The notes beneath the pieces are model-generated. The model saw nothing but the letters and a program-made list of their open reading frames with translations, was not told where the DNA came from and did not search any database. Of a stretch of 64,000 nt of DNA, positions 53,237-62,975 are shown one piece after another; the stretch's first letter is position 1, and each line of letters starts with the position of its first letter. A program made the translations under genes and the position numbers. This stretch comes from Betaproteobacteria bacterium (GTDB lineage Bacteria; Pseudomonadota; Gammaproteobacteria; Burkholderiales; Casimicrobiaceae): NCBI GenBank assembly GCA_016716425.1, contig JADJWJ010000001.1, positions 1 to 64,000 on the forward strand, read 5' to 3'.

Positions 53237-54757
53237 ATGTACCGCATTGCACGATTCGTGCGTCCTGCGCGGATGCCGGCGTGGCGGGATTCGCGGGCCG
53301 GCATCGCGATCCTGCTGGCAGCGGTCGCGCTGCTCGGCGGCTGCGCGACGCGGCCGGTCAATCCGCCGGTCAGCCAGTACGATCCGGGCAAGTCGCATCG
53401 GGTGGAGCGGCCCTCCGACAACCCCGAGGACCACGCGACGCTGGTGATCCTCGCGTTCTCCGGCGGCGGCACGCGGGCGGCCGCCTTTTCCTTCGGCGTC
53501 CTCGAGACGCTGCGCGACATGGAGGTCACGACGAAGAGCGGCCGCCACGTCCGTGTGCTCGACACGGTCGACGTGATCACCGGGATCTCGGGCGGCAGCT
53601 TCACCGCGCTGGCGTTCGGCCTGCACGGGGAGAAGCTGTTCGACATCTACGAGACGAGCTTCCTCAAGCGCGACGTACAGGGCGAGCTCCTCGGGCGCGC
53701 GCTGAGCCCCGCGAACTGGCCGTCGCTGTCGTCGACCGGCTGGGGCCGCTCCGAACTTGCCGCGAACTTCTACGACGAGATCCTGTTTGGCGGCGCGACC
53801 TTCAAGGACCTGCGTCGTGACGGGCCGCGGATCAACGTCAGCGCGACCGACCTCGCCGACGGAACCCGCCTCATCTTCAACCAGGAGAACTTCGACGTCC
53901 TGTGCACCGACCTGTCGAGCATCCGTCTCGCACGTGCGGCGGCGGCGTCGTCGGCGGTGCCGGTCGTACTGTCGTCGATCACCATCGACAACTTCGGCGG
54001 CACTTGCGGGTACCGCCCACCACCCTGGACGAAGCTGTTCCTCGACAACCCGAACCCGCCGCGGCCGGCGTCGCGCACGGTGAAGCGGCTGCAGGAACTC
54101 GAGGCCTTCGCCGATCGCCAGCACCGCCCGTACCTGCACCTGGTCGACGGCGGCGTCTCGGACAACGTCGGCATGCGCGGCGTGCTCGACGTCATGGCGA
54201 CGTTCGAGGCGCTGCACACGGCGGGCATGCCCACGCAGTACGACCACGTGCGCAACATCTTCGTCTTCGTCGTCAATTCGCTGGCCACGCCGCCGAACGA
54301 CTGGAACCGGCGCGAGGATCCTCCGGGCATCTTCGACGTGCTCCTGAAGGCAACCGGGACCCCGATCGACCGCTACTCGTACGACACGGTCGAGACGCTG
54401 CGCGACATCCAGGCGCGGTGGGCGTCGCTGCGCCAGGTACGCGACGCGATCAGGCCCTACCCGGCGCTCGGCCAGAAGCTGCCGGAGGTCATGCGCGCGC
54501 CCGACATCAACATCCGCGTCATCGAGGTCTCGTTCGCTGCGCTGCCGGACCGGGCCGAGCGCGACTACCTCAATACGCTGCCCACGTCGTTCGTGCTGTC
54601 CGACGAGGCGGTCGATCGCTTGCGCGTGGCCGCGAAGCAGGCGATCCTGGCCTCGCCGGAGGTCACGCGTCTCATCAACAACGGCGCGCTGCGGATGGTC
54701 GGTCCCGGGCCGCGCGTCGGCGCCGCGGCCGGAGCCGGGACCGGTCGGCCGCAGTAG
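53237..54757 (+). CDS. Patatin-like phospholipase lipoprotein
   Basis: A 506-residue lipoprotein: the lipobox LLGGC puts the lipidated Cys at 36. The patatin domain has the oxyanion loop FSGGGTRAAA (about 74-83), the nucleophile GISGG (Ser118) and the catalytic Asp in VDGGVSDNVGMRG (near residue 300). It should hydrolyse lipid ester bonds at the periplasmic or outer surface. It stands alone; the downstream gene is convergent. Confidence 0.92.
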   Translation: MYRIARFVRPARMPAWRDSRAGIAILLAAVALLGGCATRPVNPPVSQYDPGKSHRVERPSDNPEDHATLVILAFSGGGTRAAAFSFGVLETLRDMEVTTKSGRHVRVLDTVDVITGISGGSFTALAFGLHGEKLFDIYETSFLKRDVQGELLGRALSPANWPSLSSTGWGRSELAANFYDEILFGGATFKDLRRDGPRINVSATDLADGTRLIFNQENFDVLCTDLSSIRLARAAAASSAVPVVLSSITIDNFGGTCGYRPPPWTKLFLDNPNPPRPASRTVKRLQELEAFADRQHRPYLHLVDGGVSDNVGMRGVLDVMATFEALHTAGMPTQYDHVRNIFVFVVNSLATPPNDWNRREDPPGIFDVLLKATGTPIDRYSYDTVETLRDIQARWASLRQVRDAIRPYPALGQKLPEVMRAPDINIRVIEVSFAALPDRAERDYLNTLPTSFVLSDEAVDRLRVAAKQAILASPEVTRLINNGALRMVGPGPRVGAAAGAGTGRPQ

Positions 54758-54792
54758 CGCGGCCCGGCGGGCAGGTTCGGCCGTCGTGTGCG

Positions 54793-56088
54793 CTACGCGG
54801 CGGAAGGCCGCAACGCCCGCTTGACCTGCGCGACAGCGCTGCGGCCCAGGCCACCCGCGATCCCCACCGCCGCGCCCGCGGCGAGCATCCGTCCGAACGC
54901 GTCGCGCACGTCGGCCGCATCCACGGCGCGGATGGCGGCGACGCGTTCGTCGCGCGCACGCACGCGCCCGAGCGCAAACATGTCCAGCGCCGCCGACTCG
55001 AGCCGCTTGTCCGCCGCCTCGCCGTCGCGCAGCAGGCCCACCTCGACCTGATTGCGCGCTCGCTCGAGCCCGACCGGATCGGTCTCCGTCGCGTGCTGGC
55101 GCAGCAGGCACGCCACTTCGTCGGCGAACTCGCGCAGGTGCTCGGGTGCGGTCGACGCCTCGATCACGAACTGCCCGTACGCGTCGCGGACGTCGGTCCA
55201 GCAGTCCGCGTGGTAGACGAGGCCGCGCCGCTCGCGCAGCCGGTCGAGCAGCGGCGAGCTCATGCCCTCGCCGAGCAGCGCCGCGGCGACGACGAACGCG
55301 GCGTGCGCGTCGGCCAGCGCCGGGACCGGGAAGCCGACGACGACGTGCGCCTGGCTCGCGCCGCGCATGTGCCGCGAGTGCAGGCCGCCGACCCAGGCAG
55401 GCGGCGCGACCGCGTTGCCGCGCGCACGCGGCATGTCGCCGAAACCCGCGCGCGCCGCCGCCACGACCGCTTCGGGCTCGACGTTGCCGGCGACGCCGAC
55501 GATGGTGTTGGCGCCCGTGTACTGCCGCTCGACCCACGCCACGATGTCGTCGCGCGCGAACCCCCGGATGTTCGCGCGGGAGCCGATCACCGGGCGCGCC
55601 GCGGGATGCGTACCGAAGCACGCCCGATCGAACAGCTCGAACGCGGTCGCCATCGGGTCGTCTTCGACGTCGGTGAGTTCGTGCAGGACCACGCCGCGCT
55701 CGCGCTCGAGCTCGGCGTTCGGAAACGTGCTCGCGCGCACGATGTCGGCGAGCATCCCGACGAACGCGCAGGCGTCGCCGGCGCGGCCGTGCATGTGGAA
55801 CGCCGTGTGGTCCTTGTCCGTGTGGGCGTTGACCTCGGCGCCCAGGCGCTCGGCGTCGAGGTTGATCCGCTGGCAGTCGCGCGTGCGCGTGCCCTTGAAC
55901 GCCATGTGCTCGATCAGGTGGCCGATGCCGTTGCAGTCCGGGCGCTCGTGCTGGCTGCCGCTGCGCACGAACACGCTGACCGCGGCCGTGGCGACGTGGG
56001 GCAGGGGGATCACGACGACGCGCACGCCGTTGGCGAGCACGGCGACGCGCGTGTCGGTGTCGTTCGCGTGGGGAGCGGACCGCGGCAT
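54793..56088 (-). CDS. M16-family zinc metallopeptidase
   Basis: A 431-residue inverzincin. The inverted HxxEH motif is HLIEH (His57, Glu60, His61) in NGIGHLIEHMAFKGT, with the distal Glu in ERGVVLHELTDVEDD about 75 residues later. The C-terminal half (YRGLVYHADCW-like RRGLVYHADCWTDV and GFPVPALAD) is the inactive partner domain. M16 peptidases degrade short peptides or process precursors. It has no signal peptide and is predicted cytoplasmic. The upstream GTG at 56124 has no Shine-Dalgarno; the ATG at 56088 is chosen on codon and homology grounds. Confidence 0.9.
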   Translation of the reverse strand: MPRSAPHANDTDTRVAVLANGVRVVVIPLPHVATAAVSVFVRSGSQHERPDCNGIGHLIEHMAFKGTRTRDCQRINLDAERLGAEVNAHTDKDHTAFHMHGRAGDACAFVGMLADIVRASTFPNAELERERGVVLHELTDVEDDPMATAFELFDRACFGTHPAARPVIGSRANIRGFARDDIVAWVERQYTGANTIVGVAGNVEPEAVVAAARAGFGDMPRARGNAVAPPAWVGGLHSRHMRGASQAHVVVGFPVPALADAHAAFVVAAALLGEGMSSPLLDRLRERRGLVYHADCWTDVRDAYGQFVIEASTAPEHLREFADEVACLLRQHATETDPVGLERARNQVEVGLLRDGEAADKRLESAALDMFALGRVRARDERVAAIRAVDAADVRDAFGRMLAAGAAVGIAGGLGRSAVAQVKRALRPSAA

Positions 56089-56294
56089 CGGGAGGTTCCG
56101 GCGGGAGCGCGCCGGCAGGAACACGCCGGCAGAAACACGCCGATGTTACTGCATCGGCCGTCGCCAGCGTCGGTTTCCCGGCCGGCAGGACCGGGGCCGC
56201 GGAGCCGTTGGCATCGGACGCGCGCATCGCGCGCGCGCGTGTAGCGACGGCGGCGGTGCGTCGCGGCCGGCCCCGATCGAGCCGGGCGGGCCGC

Positions 56295-57239
56295 TCAAAC
56301 GCCGGCCACGACCTGCCGCGCGAACCGGCCGATGCGCTCCGCGTTGCCGGGCGGAAAATCGAAGCGCAGCAGCACCAGCGTGTCGCCCTTCAGCGCGCCG
56401 ACGAGCGTGAAGTTGCCGCGCGCGACCGAGAACGCGCCCGGCCCGAGCTCTGGCTCGTCGCGCACGACCGCCCGGGGTCCGCCGGACTCCGCGCCGCCGA
56501 AGCGCACCTTCTCGCGGTCAAGCATGTCGCGATTCCCGGCGCCGGTCAGCAGGACGGTCACGGCGAGTCCGAGCGGCCGCTCGATGCGGCAGCCGGTCGC
56601 GGGGTTCGCACCGGGCGTTGCCGCGACCTCCGCGGTACCGAGGAATTCGACGACGCCCGCGCCGCGCAGCAGCGCGCACGCGTCGCGCGGGCCGAGCGAT
56701 CTCGACGCCGCCGTGGCGACGCCGCCGGTCCCGGGCAAGAGCGTCAGCACGACGAGCTTGCGCGCCGGTTCGAAACTCACCGGACGGCCGTCCCCGCTCT
56801 CGCGCCATGCGATGCGCAGGCGCGGGCCAGCGCGCTCGTAGATCATCGCCCGGGCGGCCTCGCCGGAAGACGACGCGGGCGCGATCTCGAATGCCTTCGG
56901 CTGCGCGAGTACGTCGACGCGCAGCCGGTAGCGTTGCGTGTCGCCGGACTTGAGCCGGATCGAAAGGTCGCTGCCGGTGAACGTCCACGTCGCGCCGACG
57001 AGCTTCTCGTCGTGACGCAGTTCTCCGCCCAGCGTCACGTTGGCCACGGTCCACGCACCCGCGAGTTCGCCGGCAGGTGGCGTGGCCGCGGGCGCCGCCA
57101 CGCTCGCCGGGGGAGGCTTGTCCGAGTAGACGACGCGGCCGTTGGCGTCGGTCGACTTGTAGACCTGCGCGTGCGCCAGCGCGGCCACGAGGCATGCCGC
57201 GACGAACACCGTCGTTGATCCGGGTTTCGCTATCGTCAT
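56295..57239 (-). CDS. DUF4124-domain exported protein
   Basis: A 314-residue protein with a Sec signal peptide (cleavage near residue 24, ALAHAQ). Right after it, VYKSTDANGRVVYSDKPPP is the DUF4124 signature (Y/W-x-DxxGxxxYSDxPP). The remaining 250 residues are beta-rich and Cys-poor, without a recognised family. It is probably periplasmic. It is divergent from the next three-gene operon, across a 255-nt gap. Confidence 0.82.
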   Translation of the reverse strand: MTIAKPGSTTVFVAACLVAALAHAQVYKSTDANGRVVYSDKPPPASVAAPAATPPAGELAGAWTVANVTLGGELRHDEKLVGATWTFTGSDLSIRLKSGDTQRYRLRVDVLAQPKAFEIAPASSSGEAARAMIYERAGPRLRIAWRESGDGRPVSFEPARKLVVLTLLPGTGGVATAASRSLGPRDACALLRGAGVVEFLGTAEVAATPGANPATGCRIERPLGLAVTVLLTGAGNRDMLDREKVRFGGAESGGPRAVVRDEPELGPGAFSVARGNFTLVGALKGDTLVLLRFDFPPGNAERIGRFARQVVAGV

Positions 57240-57494
57240 CGAAGCCGCTCCGGGTTGCTCGTCCGCGCATGATAAACGGACCGGCCACGGGAAAGGGGTT
57301 CGCGGCGGGCGATGTCGCATTCAAGCCCGACCGCTCGCAGCACGCCGCGCTCGTTCGCGGGGCGCGACGAGCGCGCGGAAGCGAGGGACGAATGGCGACG
57401 GGGCGTGTTGCCCCGCGCCGGCAGTCGGGCTATCGTCGGGTCACAGCGTCGGCGACGACGCCATCTGGCGTGCGATCTCGGGGAGGGGACTCGA

Positions 57495-59087
57495 ATGGGC
57501 TGGACACGTACGTTCGTGCGTCGCGAGCGCGGCGGCATCGTCCTCTGGACGCTCGTCGCCCTCATTCTCGTCGCCGGCGCGTACTACGGGTACAAGGCGT
57601 TCGTCTTCTACCGGGCGAATGTCGCGCCGGCCGTGGCCGAAGTCGCGAAGGTCGCCGGCGCCGTGAAGAGCGTCCTGCCGACTTTCGAGGTCACGCGCGA
57701 CCCCGAGGAGGTCGCGACCGTCCTGCTCACGATGCTCCGCATCGCGCCGCCTGCCGGCTACGCCGGCGCATTCGGCATCACGTTCGAGGTTCTCGGCAAG
57801 TCGTCGCAAGTGGTCGCGCTGATCCCGGAAGGGGTTCCCGCCGAACAGATCTTCGAAGGCGGCAAAGGCGAGATCCGCTTCAATCCCGGCCCGCACACGA
57901 TCTTTCTCGCGGCACGGTCCGACACCGCGGACCGCGAGGAGATGCGCGCGGCGATCGCGAAGATGGTGGCCGGCGACGCGCAGACGGGGACCCTGCAGCC
58001 GGTCCACATCGCGGCCGGCGGGAAACGCGTCGCGGCGTACGTCGGGACAGCGGAGAACTTCGGCACGCGCAACCGGCTCGTGTTCGTGTTCCTCGACGAC
58101 GGGAGGCTCCTGCACGCAGTCGGTCCCGCGGACGCGTTCGACGACGAGGCGCTCGTGCGCGCGCTCGCGGCCGTCGTCGCCACCCACCCGGCCAACGATC
58201 TGCTGTACGTGCATCCGAAAGCCGACACCACGGTCGCGGCACGCAGCGACCCGTGCGGCATCGCGGGGCTTCCCGACGACTTCGACGTCGTGGTCGTGAG
58301 CGTGTACAAGGGCTCGACGCCGCTCGACGTCGCGATCGACCGGGGCGGGCACGACGTGACGCGGGAGGAGGTCGTGGTCGGCGCAACGCCGAAGCCGGTC
58401 GTCCTCGTGCTGATGGGCTACGACCCGATCGTCTGGAACGTGGGGCAGACCGCGGACGCGAACATCGCGGGCATTCTGGCGCAGGGCGCGCACCGGCAGG
58501 CGGTGATCGGCGTGCCGAAGTCGACGCCGATGGTGTCCTATTCGAGCGGCGACGGGCCGAACGCGTGCCGGTCCTTCCGCACGGGGCGCGCGGACGACCC
58601 GGTGCTGGGCAAGCGCGTGCGCGAGCTCTTCGGCCGGGGCGTGGCCACGTTCCTCGACCGCAAGGCGGGTCCGCGTTTCGTCGTCGGCGAAGTCGCCGGA
58701 GAGGCGGAGTACTCGCCGGAGATCACGCTCGCGAGCGTCGCGCTGCCCGGCAACGTGATGCCGGGCGGCCAGCGCGGGATCGACCGCCTGGTGCGCGAGA
58801 AGTCGCTGCGGCTCGCGACCGAGGGCGAGGTGGCGGCCTGGGTGAACGGCGCCGCGCGCCAGCGCGGGCGCAGCGCCGACGAGGTCCGCCGCGGGATGGG
58901 CCTCTCGCTGCGCGGGGAGGCGGTCTATTTCGTGCTCGGGGACTTCGAACTGCCGCCGGGGCTCTACGGCGCGCACTCGCGGACCTTCCTCGTTCCCGCC
59001 GGCGCGACACCCCCGAGCGGCGAGCGCGCGCACAACACGTTTCTGACGATGGACGGCTTCAGCTGCTACGGGGCAGGATGCCGCTGA
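57495..59087 (+). CDS. Membrane-anchored protein of unknown function (operon gene 1)
   Basis: A 530-residue protein with one N-terminal transmembrane helix (about 14-36; IVLWTLVALILVAGAYYGYK) and a large, probably periplasmic, alpha/beta region. Seen within it is PKPVVLVLMGYDPIVWNV followed by ILAQGAHRQAVIG, a pattern I associate with uncharacterised proteins but cannot name. Four Cys occur (SDPCGIAG, GPNACRSF and two near the C-terminus). The GGGAGGGG Shine-Dalgarno is strong. Its end overlaps the next gene by 10 nt, so it belongs to a tightly coupled three-gene unit. Not recognised as any known family. Confidence 0.7.
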   Translation: MGWTRTFVRRERGGIVLWTLVALILVAGAYYGYKAFVFYRANVAPAVAEVAKVAGAVKSVLPTFEVTRDPEEVATVLLTMLRIAPPAGYAGAFGITFEVLGKSSQVVALIPEGVPAEQIFEGGKGEIRFNPGPHTIFLAARSDTADREEMRAAIAKMVAGDAQTGTLQPVHIAAGGKRVAAYVGTAENFGTRNRLVFVFLDDGRLLHAVGPADAFDDEALVRALAAVVATHPANDLLYVHPKADTTVAARSDPCGIAGLPDDFDVVVVSVYKGSTPLDVAIDRGGHDVTREEVVVGATPKPVVLVLMGYDPIVWNVGQTADANIAGILAQGAHRQAVIGVPKSTPMVSYSSGDGPNACRSFRTGRADDPVLGKRVRELFGRGVATFLDRKAGPRFVVGEVAGEAEYSPEITLASVALPGNVMPGGQRGIDRLVREKSLRLATEGEVAAWVNGAARQRGRSADEVRRGMGLSLRGEAVYFVLGDFELPPGLYGAHSRTFLVPAGATPPSGERAHNTFLTMDGFSCYGAGCR

Positions 59088-59995
59088 CCGCGGAGCCGGC
59101 GGCGCGAAGCCGCGGCCTCACGCTGCTCGCGTGGTTCCTGATCGCGAGCCCGCTCGTGCGGTGGGGGTACGTCTCCACGCTGGCGCACTTCACGATCCTC
59201 GAGCCGCCGTACACGGCGTTGCGCGGGCTGCCGCTCGCGCTGCACGTGTTCTTCAACGCCGGCGCGATACTGCCTGCGCTCGGCGTCGCGCTTCTGTATC
59301 GCAGCGAATGGGCGCGGCGCATCGCCTGCGTCGTGTTCGGTCTGACGCTGGCGTGGACGGCGTGGCTCGTGCTGGTGCAGGTCGTGACCGGGCGCCTCGA
59401 TTCGAACCTCCCGCTCGCTCTCGGCATGCTCGCGCTCTCGGCCACATGCCTGTGGTACCTGCTCCGGGCGCGGATTCGCCGCGAGTTTCGCCCGATCGCG
59501 GCGCCGGGAATCGTGCTGCAGGTATTGCCGCCCGAGTCGGCCGCGCCGCGGTCGCGGCCGCTGGTGGTCATGGCCTGCGGGGAGATCCTGCTTGGCCTCC
59601 TCGCCGCGCTGCTGCTCGCCTGGCTGCACTTCCACTTCGGCGCGCGGCCGCTGCTCGACGTCGGGCCGGGCATCGGCGTTACCGAGGCGGACGAGCTGCT
59701 GCGCACGATCCTCTTCGTCGCGCTGGCGCTGCTGTTGGCGCCCCATGCGCTGACCGTGGCCGCGAGCGTGGGCATCCTGCTCCACCGGGACACGCTCCGC
59801 GCCGCGCGCCGTTATCTGGCGATCGCGGTGCGCACGGCCATCGGGGCGGCGCTCGTCGCCGCTTGGCTGGGCTGGCGCGAGGGCTTCGCGTTCGAGACGC
59901 GGGTCGTCTGGACCATTTGGGCGTTCTGCGCGGTGTCGGTCGCGTGGCACGGGCGCTTCCTCTACATCCTGGGCCACTACCCGTCGGCGCGATGA
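59078..59995 (+). CDS. Integral membrane protein of unknown function (operon gene 2)
   Basis: A 305-residue protein with about eight predicted transmembrane segments in two groups of four, separated by an Arg-rich loop near residue 130 (LLRARIRREFRP). I do not recognise a transporter or enzyme signature. It starts inside the end of gene 1 (10-nt overlap) and its TGA overlaps the ATG of gene 3, so the three are co-translated. Confidence 0.7.
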   Translation: MPLTAEPAARSRGLTLLAWFLIASPLVRWGYVSTLAHFTILEPPYTALRGLPLALHVFFNAGAILPALGVALLYRSEWARRIACVVFGLTLAWTAWLVLVQVVTGRLDSNLPLALGMLALSATCLWYLLRARIRREFRPIAAPGIVLQVLPPESAAPRSRPLVVMACGEILLGLLAALLLAWLHFHFGARPLLDVGPGIGVTEADELLRTILFVALALLLAPHALTVAASVGILLHRDTLRAARRYLAIAVRTAIGAALVAAWLGWREGFAFETRVVWTIWAFCAVSVAWHGRFLYILGHYPSAR

Positions 59996-61452
59996 GGCTC
60001 CCGCTCGCGGTGGCCGCGCTCGCGGCGGTGTTGGTGGCATGCGATCGCCCGCCGGCCGATCCGCCACCACGCCACTTCATGCACGGCGGCGTCTGGTTTC
60101 CCGCTGCGGCCGGGTACTGGGTCCACCAGTACGCGACGAACGACGACATCGAGCGGCTCATGGCGGACCTGGGCTTCGCGTGCGTCGAGTCGCCTTCACC
60201 GCCCGCGGGCGGCTTGCGCTGCGAGCGCGGATTCCGGCTGCCCTGGCTGCTGCGGCGCACCGACCACGCCGAGTTCGAGTTCCGCCCCGACGGGGCGGTC
60301 GCACTCGCCCGGCTGGGATGCCGCTTCGAATTCTTCGAGGCGAACGCCCTCTCGGGCACCTGCGCGCCCTACACGCCCAGGGGCGCCGTCTACCCGAACG
60401 CCGAGGCGTTTGCCGCCATGGCGCTCGCGATGCTGCGACCGGCGAGGATCGGGGAGGCCATCAGCACCTACCGGATGCCGGCAACGGCGAACGGGCCGCT
60501 CGCGGACGCCGAGGAAGCGGTCGACCGGCTCCGGCGCTGGCGTTTCGCGTGCGACCCGCCCCTGCACCGGTACACGGCGACGTTTCGCGGCAACGTCGGC
60601 GAGATCCGCGAGCTCACCTGCCAGCAGTGGAGCCTGCCCGCCACCGGCGTCACGCCGCAGAGCCAGCAGGTGATCGTGCGCTACGACACCGCGAATCTCG
60701 CTGTGCTCGGCGTGACCGCGCGTCTGGACGACGCCACGGCGGTGCTGCCACCGATGCTCCACACGCCGCGCGCGGCCGCGTCGGCGGCGTCGGCCGCGTC
60801 GGCGGCGACGCTGGCGCTCGAGACAGTCACCGGCGAGCGCTTCGAGATTCCGCTGAGTTCGGTTGGCACGGGATCGCGCAAGCAAACGCGCGAGGCGTTC
60901 GCGACGCTCACGCCGGACTCGCAGCGGGCGCTCGTGCGGGCGTACCTCGAGCGGCGAGAACGCGAGTGGGGCGGCCGGCTCGAGAAGCTCTCGCAGGCGT
61001 ATCTCGGGTCGCTCGAGTGGTACGGTCCCGACGCGCTGGAGCACGTCGATGCGCTCGTTGCGGACGAACGTCCCGACCTGGGCGCTGCGGTCCTCAAGTA
61101 CCGCTGTTTCGAAGCCGACCTGCACGGGGCCTCCTGGCTCGACGTCGACGGCGCACCGCGGATCATGGCTGCGTGCATCGACGAACGGCGCGCGGCGATG
61201 CCGCGCAGCATCGCGACCCTCGATCGCCTGCTCGCGCGGGAACTGCGCACGCTGGCGGGCATGGACGCGAAGGCGCTGAACGCGTTCCTCGACTTCAGGC
61301 GCGACGCGGCGTACGTGTACGCGCTCGGCCCCGACAACGGGGCGTCGGCGGCGGCGCTCGCGGACGTCGTGGCGGGCAAGGAAGGCATCGCCCCCGACCT
61401 CGCGGCGATCGTCGCGGCGGCGATCGCGCAGCGCGACCGTCCCGCGCGGTAG
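59992..61452 (+). CDS. Lipoprotein of unknown function (operon gene 3)
   Basis: A 486-residue protein with a lipobox (LAAVLVACD, Cys near residue 17) and a long mature part with several Cys pairs (GFACVESP, LRCERGF, FACDPPL, LTCQQWS). An Ala/Ser-rich run (about 258-272) may be a linker. No known domain is recognised. It overlaps gene 2 by ATGA. Together the operon encodes an anchored periplasmic protein, a multi-pass membrane protein and a lipoprotein, as expected for an envelope complex of unknown purpose. Confidence 0.7.
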   Translation: MRLPLAVAALAAVLVACDRPPADPPPRHFMHGGVWFPAAAGYWVHQYATNDDIERLMADLGFACVESPSPPAGGLRCERGFRLPWLLRRTDHAEFEFRPDGAVALARLGCRFEFFEANALSGTCAPYTPRGAVYPNAEAFAAMALAMLRPARIGEAISTYRMPATANGPLADAEEAVDRLRRWRFACDPPLHRYTATFRGNVGEIRELTCQQWSLPATGVTPQSQQVIVRYDTANLAVLGVTARLDDATAVLPPMLHTPRAAASAASAASAATLALETVTGERFEIPLSSVGTGSRKQTREAFATLTPDSQRALVRAYLERREREWGGRLEKLSQAYLGSLEWYGPDALEHVDALVADERPDLGAAVLKYRCFEADLHGASWLDVDGAPRIMAACIDERRAAMPRSIATLDRLLARELRTLAGMDAKALNAFLDFRRDAAYVYALGPDNGASAAALADVVAGKEGIAPDLAAIVAAAIAQRDRPAR

Positions 61453-61573
61453 CGCGGGCACGACGTCGCGCGACGCCGGCCGCGGCGTGGAGCGCAGGAG
61501 GCGATACGGTATCCCCGCGCCCGGAAGATGCTGCCGCGCCGCCGCCCCGCCGCCCCCCGGTGCCCCGCGCCGC

Positions 61574-62182
61574 TCAGACCCGCGCGAACGCGCGGTCGAT
61601 CTCCGAGCGCAGCGCGGCGAAGTCGCGCACGACCGGAAACTGCGGGAACTCGCGCACGACGTTTTCGGGCGGATGGATCAGGATGCCGGCGTGCGCCTCG
61701 CCGAGCATCGCCGTGTCGTTGTAGCTGTCGCCGGCGGCCACCACCGTGAAGTTCAACTCCTTCAGCCGCTTCACCGCCGCACGCTTCTGATCGGGCATCC
61801 GCAGCCGGTAGTCGACGATCATGCCGGCGTCGTCGACGACGAGCGAGTGGCAGAACAGCGTCGGCAGGCCGAGTGCGCGCATCAGCGGCCGCGCGAACTC
61901 GTAGAACGTGTCGGACAGGATGATCACCTGGTAGTCGGCGCGCAGCGCGTCGAGGAAGGCCCGCGCGCCCTCCATCGGCCCCATCGCCGCGATGACGTCC
62001 TGGATCGCCGGCAGGCCGAGGCCGCGCTCGCGCAGGATGGCGAGCCGCCCGCGCATCAGCTTGTCGTAGTCGGGCTCGTCGCGCGTCGTGCGCGACAGTT
62101 CCGGGACGCCGGTGCGGCGCGAGAATTCGATCCAGATCTCCGGGACGAGGACGCCCTCGAGGTCGAGGCAGACGATGCGCAT
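61574..62182 (-). CDS. thrH: Bifunctional phosphoserine phosphatase/homoserine phosphotransferase ThrH
   Basis: A 202-residue HAD-family enzyme. It opens MRIVCLDLEGVLVPEIWIEF, the ThrH-type start; the HAD catalytic Asp is in DLEG. Motif II is the Ser/Thr in VIILSDTFYEFARPLMRALG and the DSYNDTAML motif supplies the Mg2+-binding acids. ThrH removes phosphate from phosphoserine or transfers it to homoserine. The length matches P. aeruginosa ThrH. Confidence 0.9.
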   Translation of the reverse strand: MRIVCLDLEGVLVPEIWIEFSRRTGVPELSRTTRDEPDYDKLMRGRLAILRERGLGLPAIQDVIAAMGPMEGARAFLDALRADYQVIILSDTFYEFARPLMRALGLPTLFCHSLVVDDAGMIVDYRLRMPDQKRAAVKRLKELNFTVVAAGDSYNDTAMLGEAHAGILIHPPENVVREFPQFPVVRDFAALRSEIDRAFARV

Positions 62183-62310
62183 GAGGTGGGCCGTGAAGTG
62201 CGAAAAGGGGGACGGGAGGCGGGACCCCGGCGTCGCGTCGAGCGCGCCCCGTGCGGGCGGAGGACCCCATATTCTAGTCGAAGGCCGAGCGCCGGGCAGG
62301 CGCGTGCCGC

Positions 62311-62793
62311 CTACGACACGATGTACGCAGCCGTTCCCGTGGACAGCAGCGTGCCGTCGGCCGCGTGGAACTCCATGCGCGTGGACGCGACGCGCGAGCC
62401 AATCCGCATGACCTCGCCCCACAGCTCGAAGCGCTCGCCGATCCCGGGCCGCAGGTAATCCACGCGCAGGTCGATGGTGCCGATGCGCGCGAAGCGTGCG
62501 AGCCGCTGCGCCACCGGCTCGTCCATGTGGCGCGCGCCCAGCGCGGCCATCACGGCCAGCCCCGCCATCGCGTCGAGGCCGGCGCTGATCACGCCGCCGT
62601 GCAGCCGGTGGTACGCGAAGTGCCCGACCAGATCGGCCCGCATGTCGATGCGGCCGGTCACGCGCTCCGGCCGCACCGACGTGATCTTGAGGCCCAAGAC
62701 CCGGTTGAACACGACCTTCTCCTCGAAGATCGCGACGAGCCCGTCGACGAACTCCGGCTCGAACGCATTTGGCAGGACGACGTGCTTGGTCAT
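62311..62793 (-). CDS. Hotdog-fold thioesterase (PaaI/YigI-like)
   Basis: A 160-residue protein: FNRVLGLKITSVRPERVTGRIDMRADLVGHFAYHRLHGGVISAGLDAMAGLAVMAAL is the hotdog helix-strand core, with the HGGVISAGLDAMAG active-site helix (Asp near residue 74). It likely hydrolyses acyl-CoA thioesters in the cytoplasm. It is divergent from the DoxX-like gene. Confidence 0.88.
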   Translation of the reverse strand: MTKHVVLPNAFEPEFVDGLVAIFEEKVVFNRVLGLKITSVRPERVTGRIDMRADLVGHFAYHRLHGGVISAGLDAMAGLAVMAALGARHMDEPVAQRLARFARIGTIDLRVDYLRPGIGERFELWGEVMRIGSRVASTRMEFHAADGTLLSTGTAAYIVS

Positions 62794-62975
62794 GGGTGAT
62801 GGGCGGCGGGAAGACCGCCGGCCGCCTGACCCGCCATTCTGTCACGATTCCACCGGGCGCCGGATTCGTGCGGCGTGCGCGGGCACGCGCGGGCCCGGCG
62901 CGGCGGCGCGTCCGGTACCATGTTGCGCGAATGGCCCTTCGCACGTACGGCCGGGCACCCGAGAGCGACCCGACA

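Noticed and set aside
51374..56227. 1617-codon open frame on the minus strand
   Set aside because: It crosses three well-supported genes in other frames or strands and its composition is that of an out-of-frame translation.
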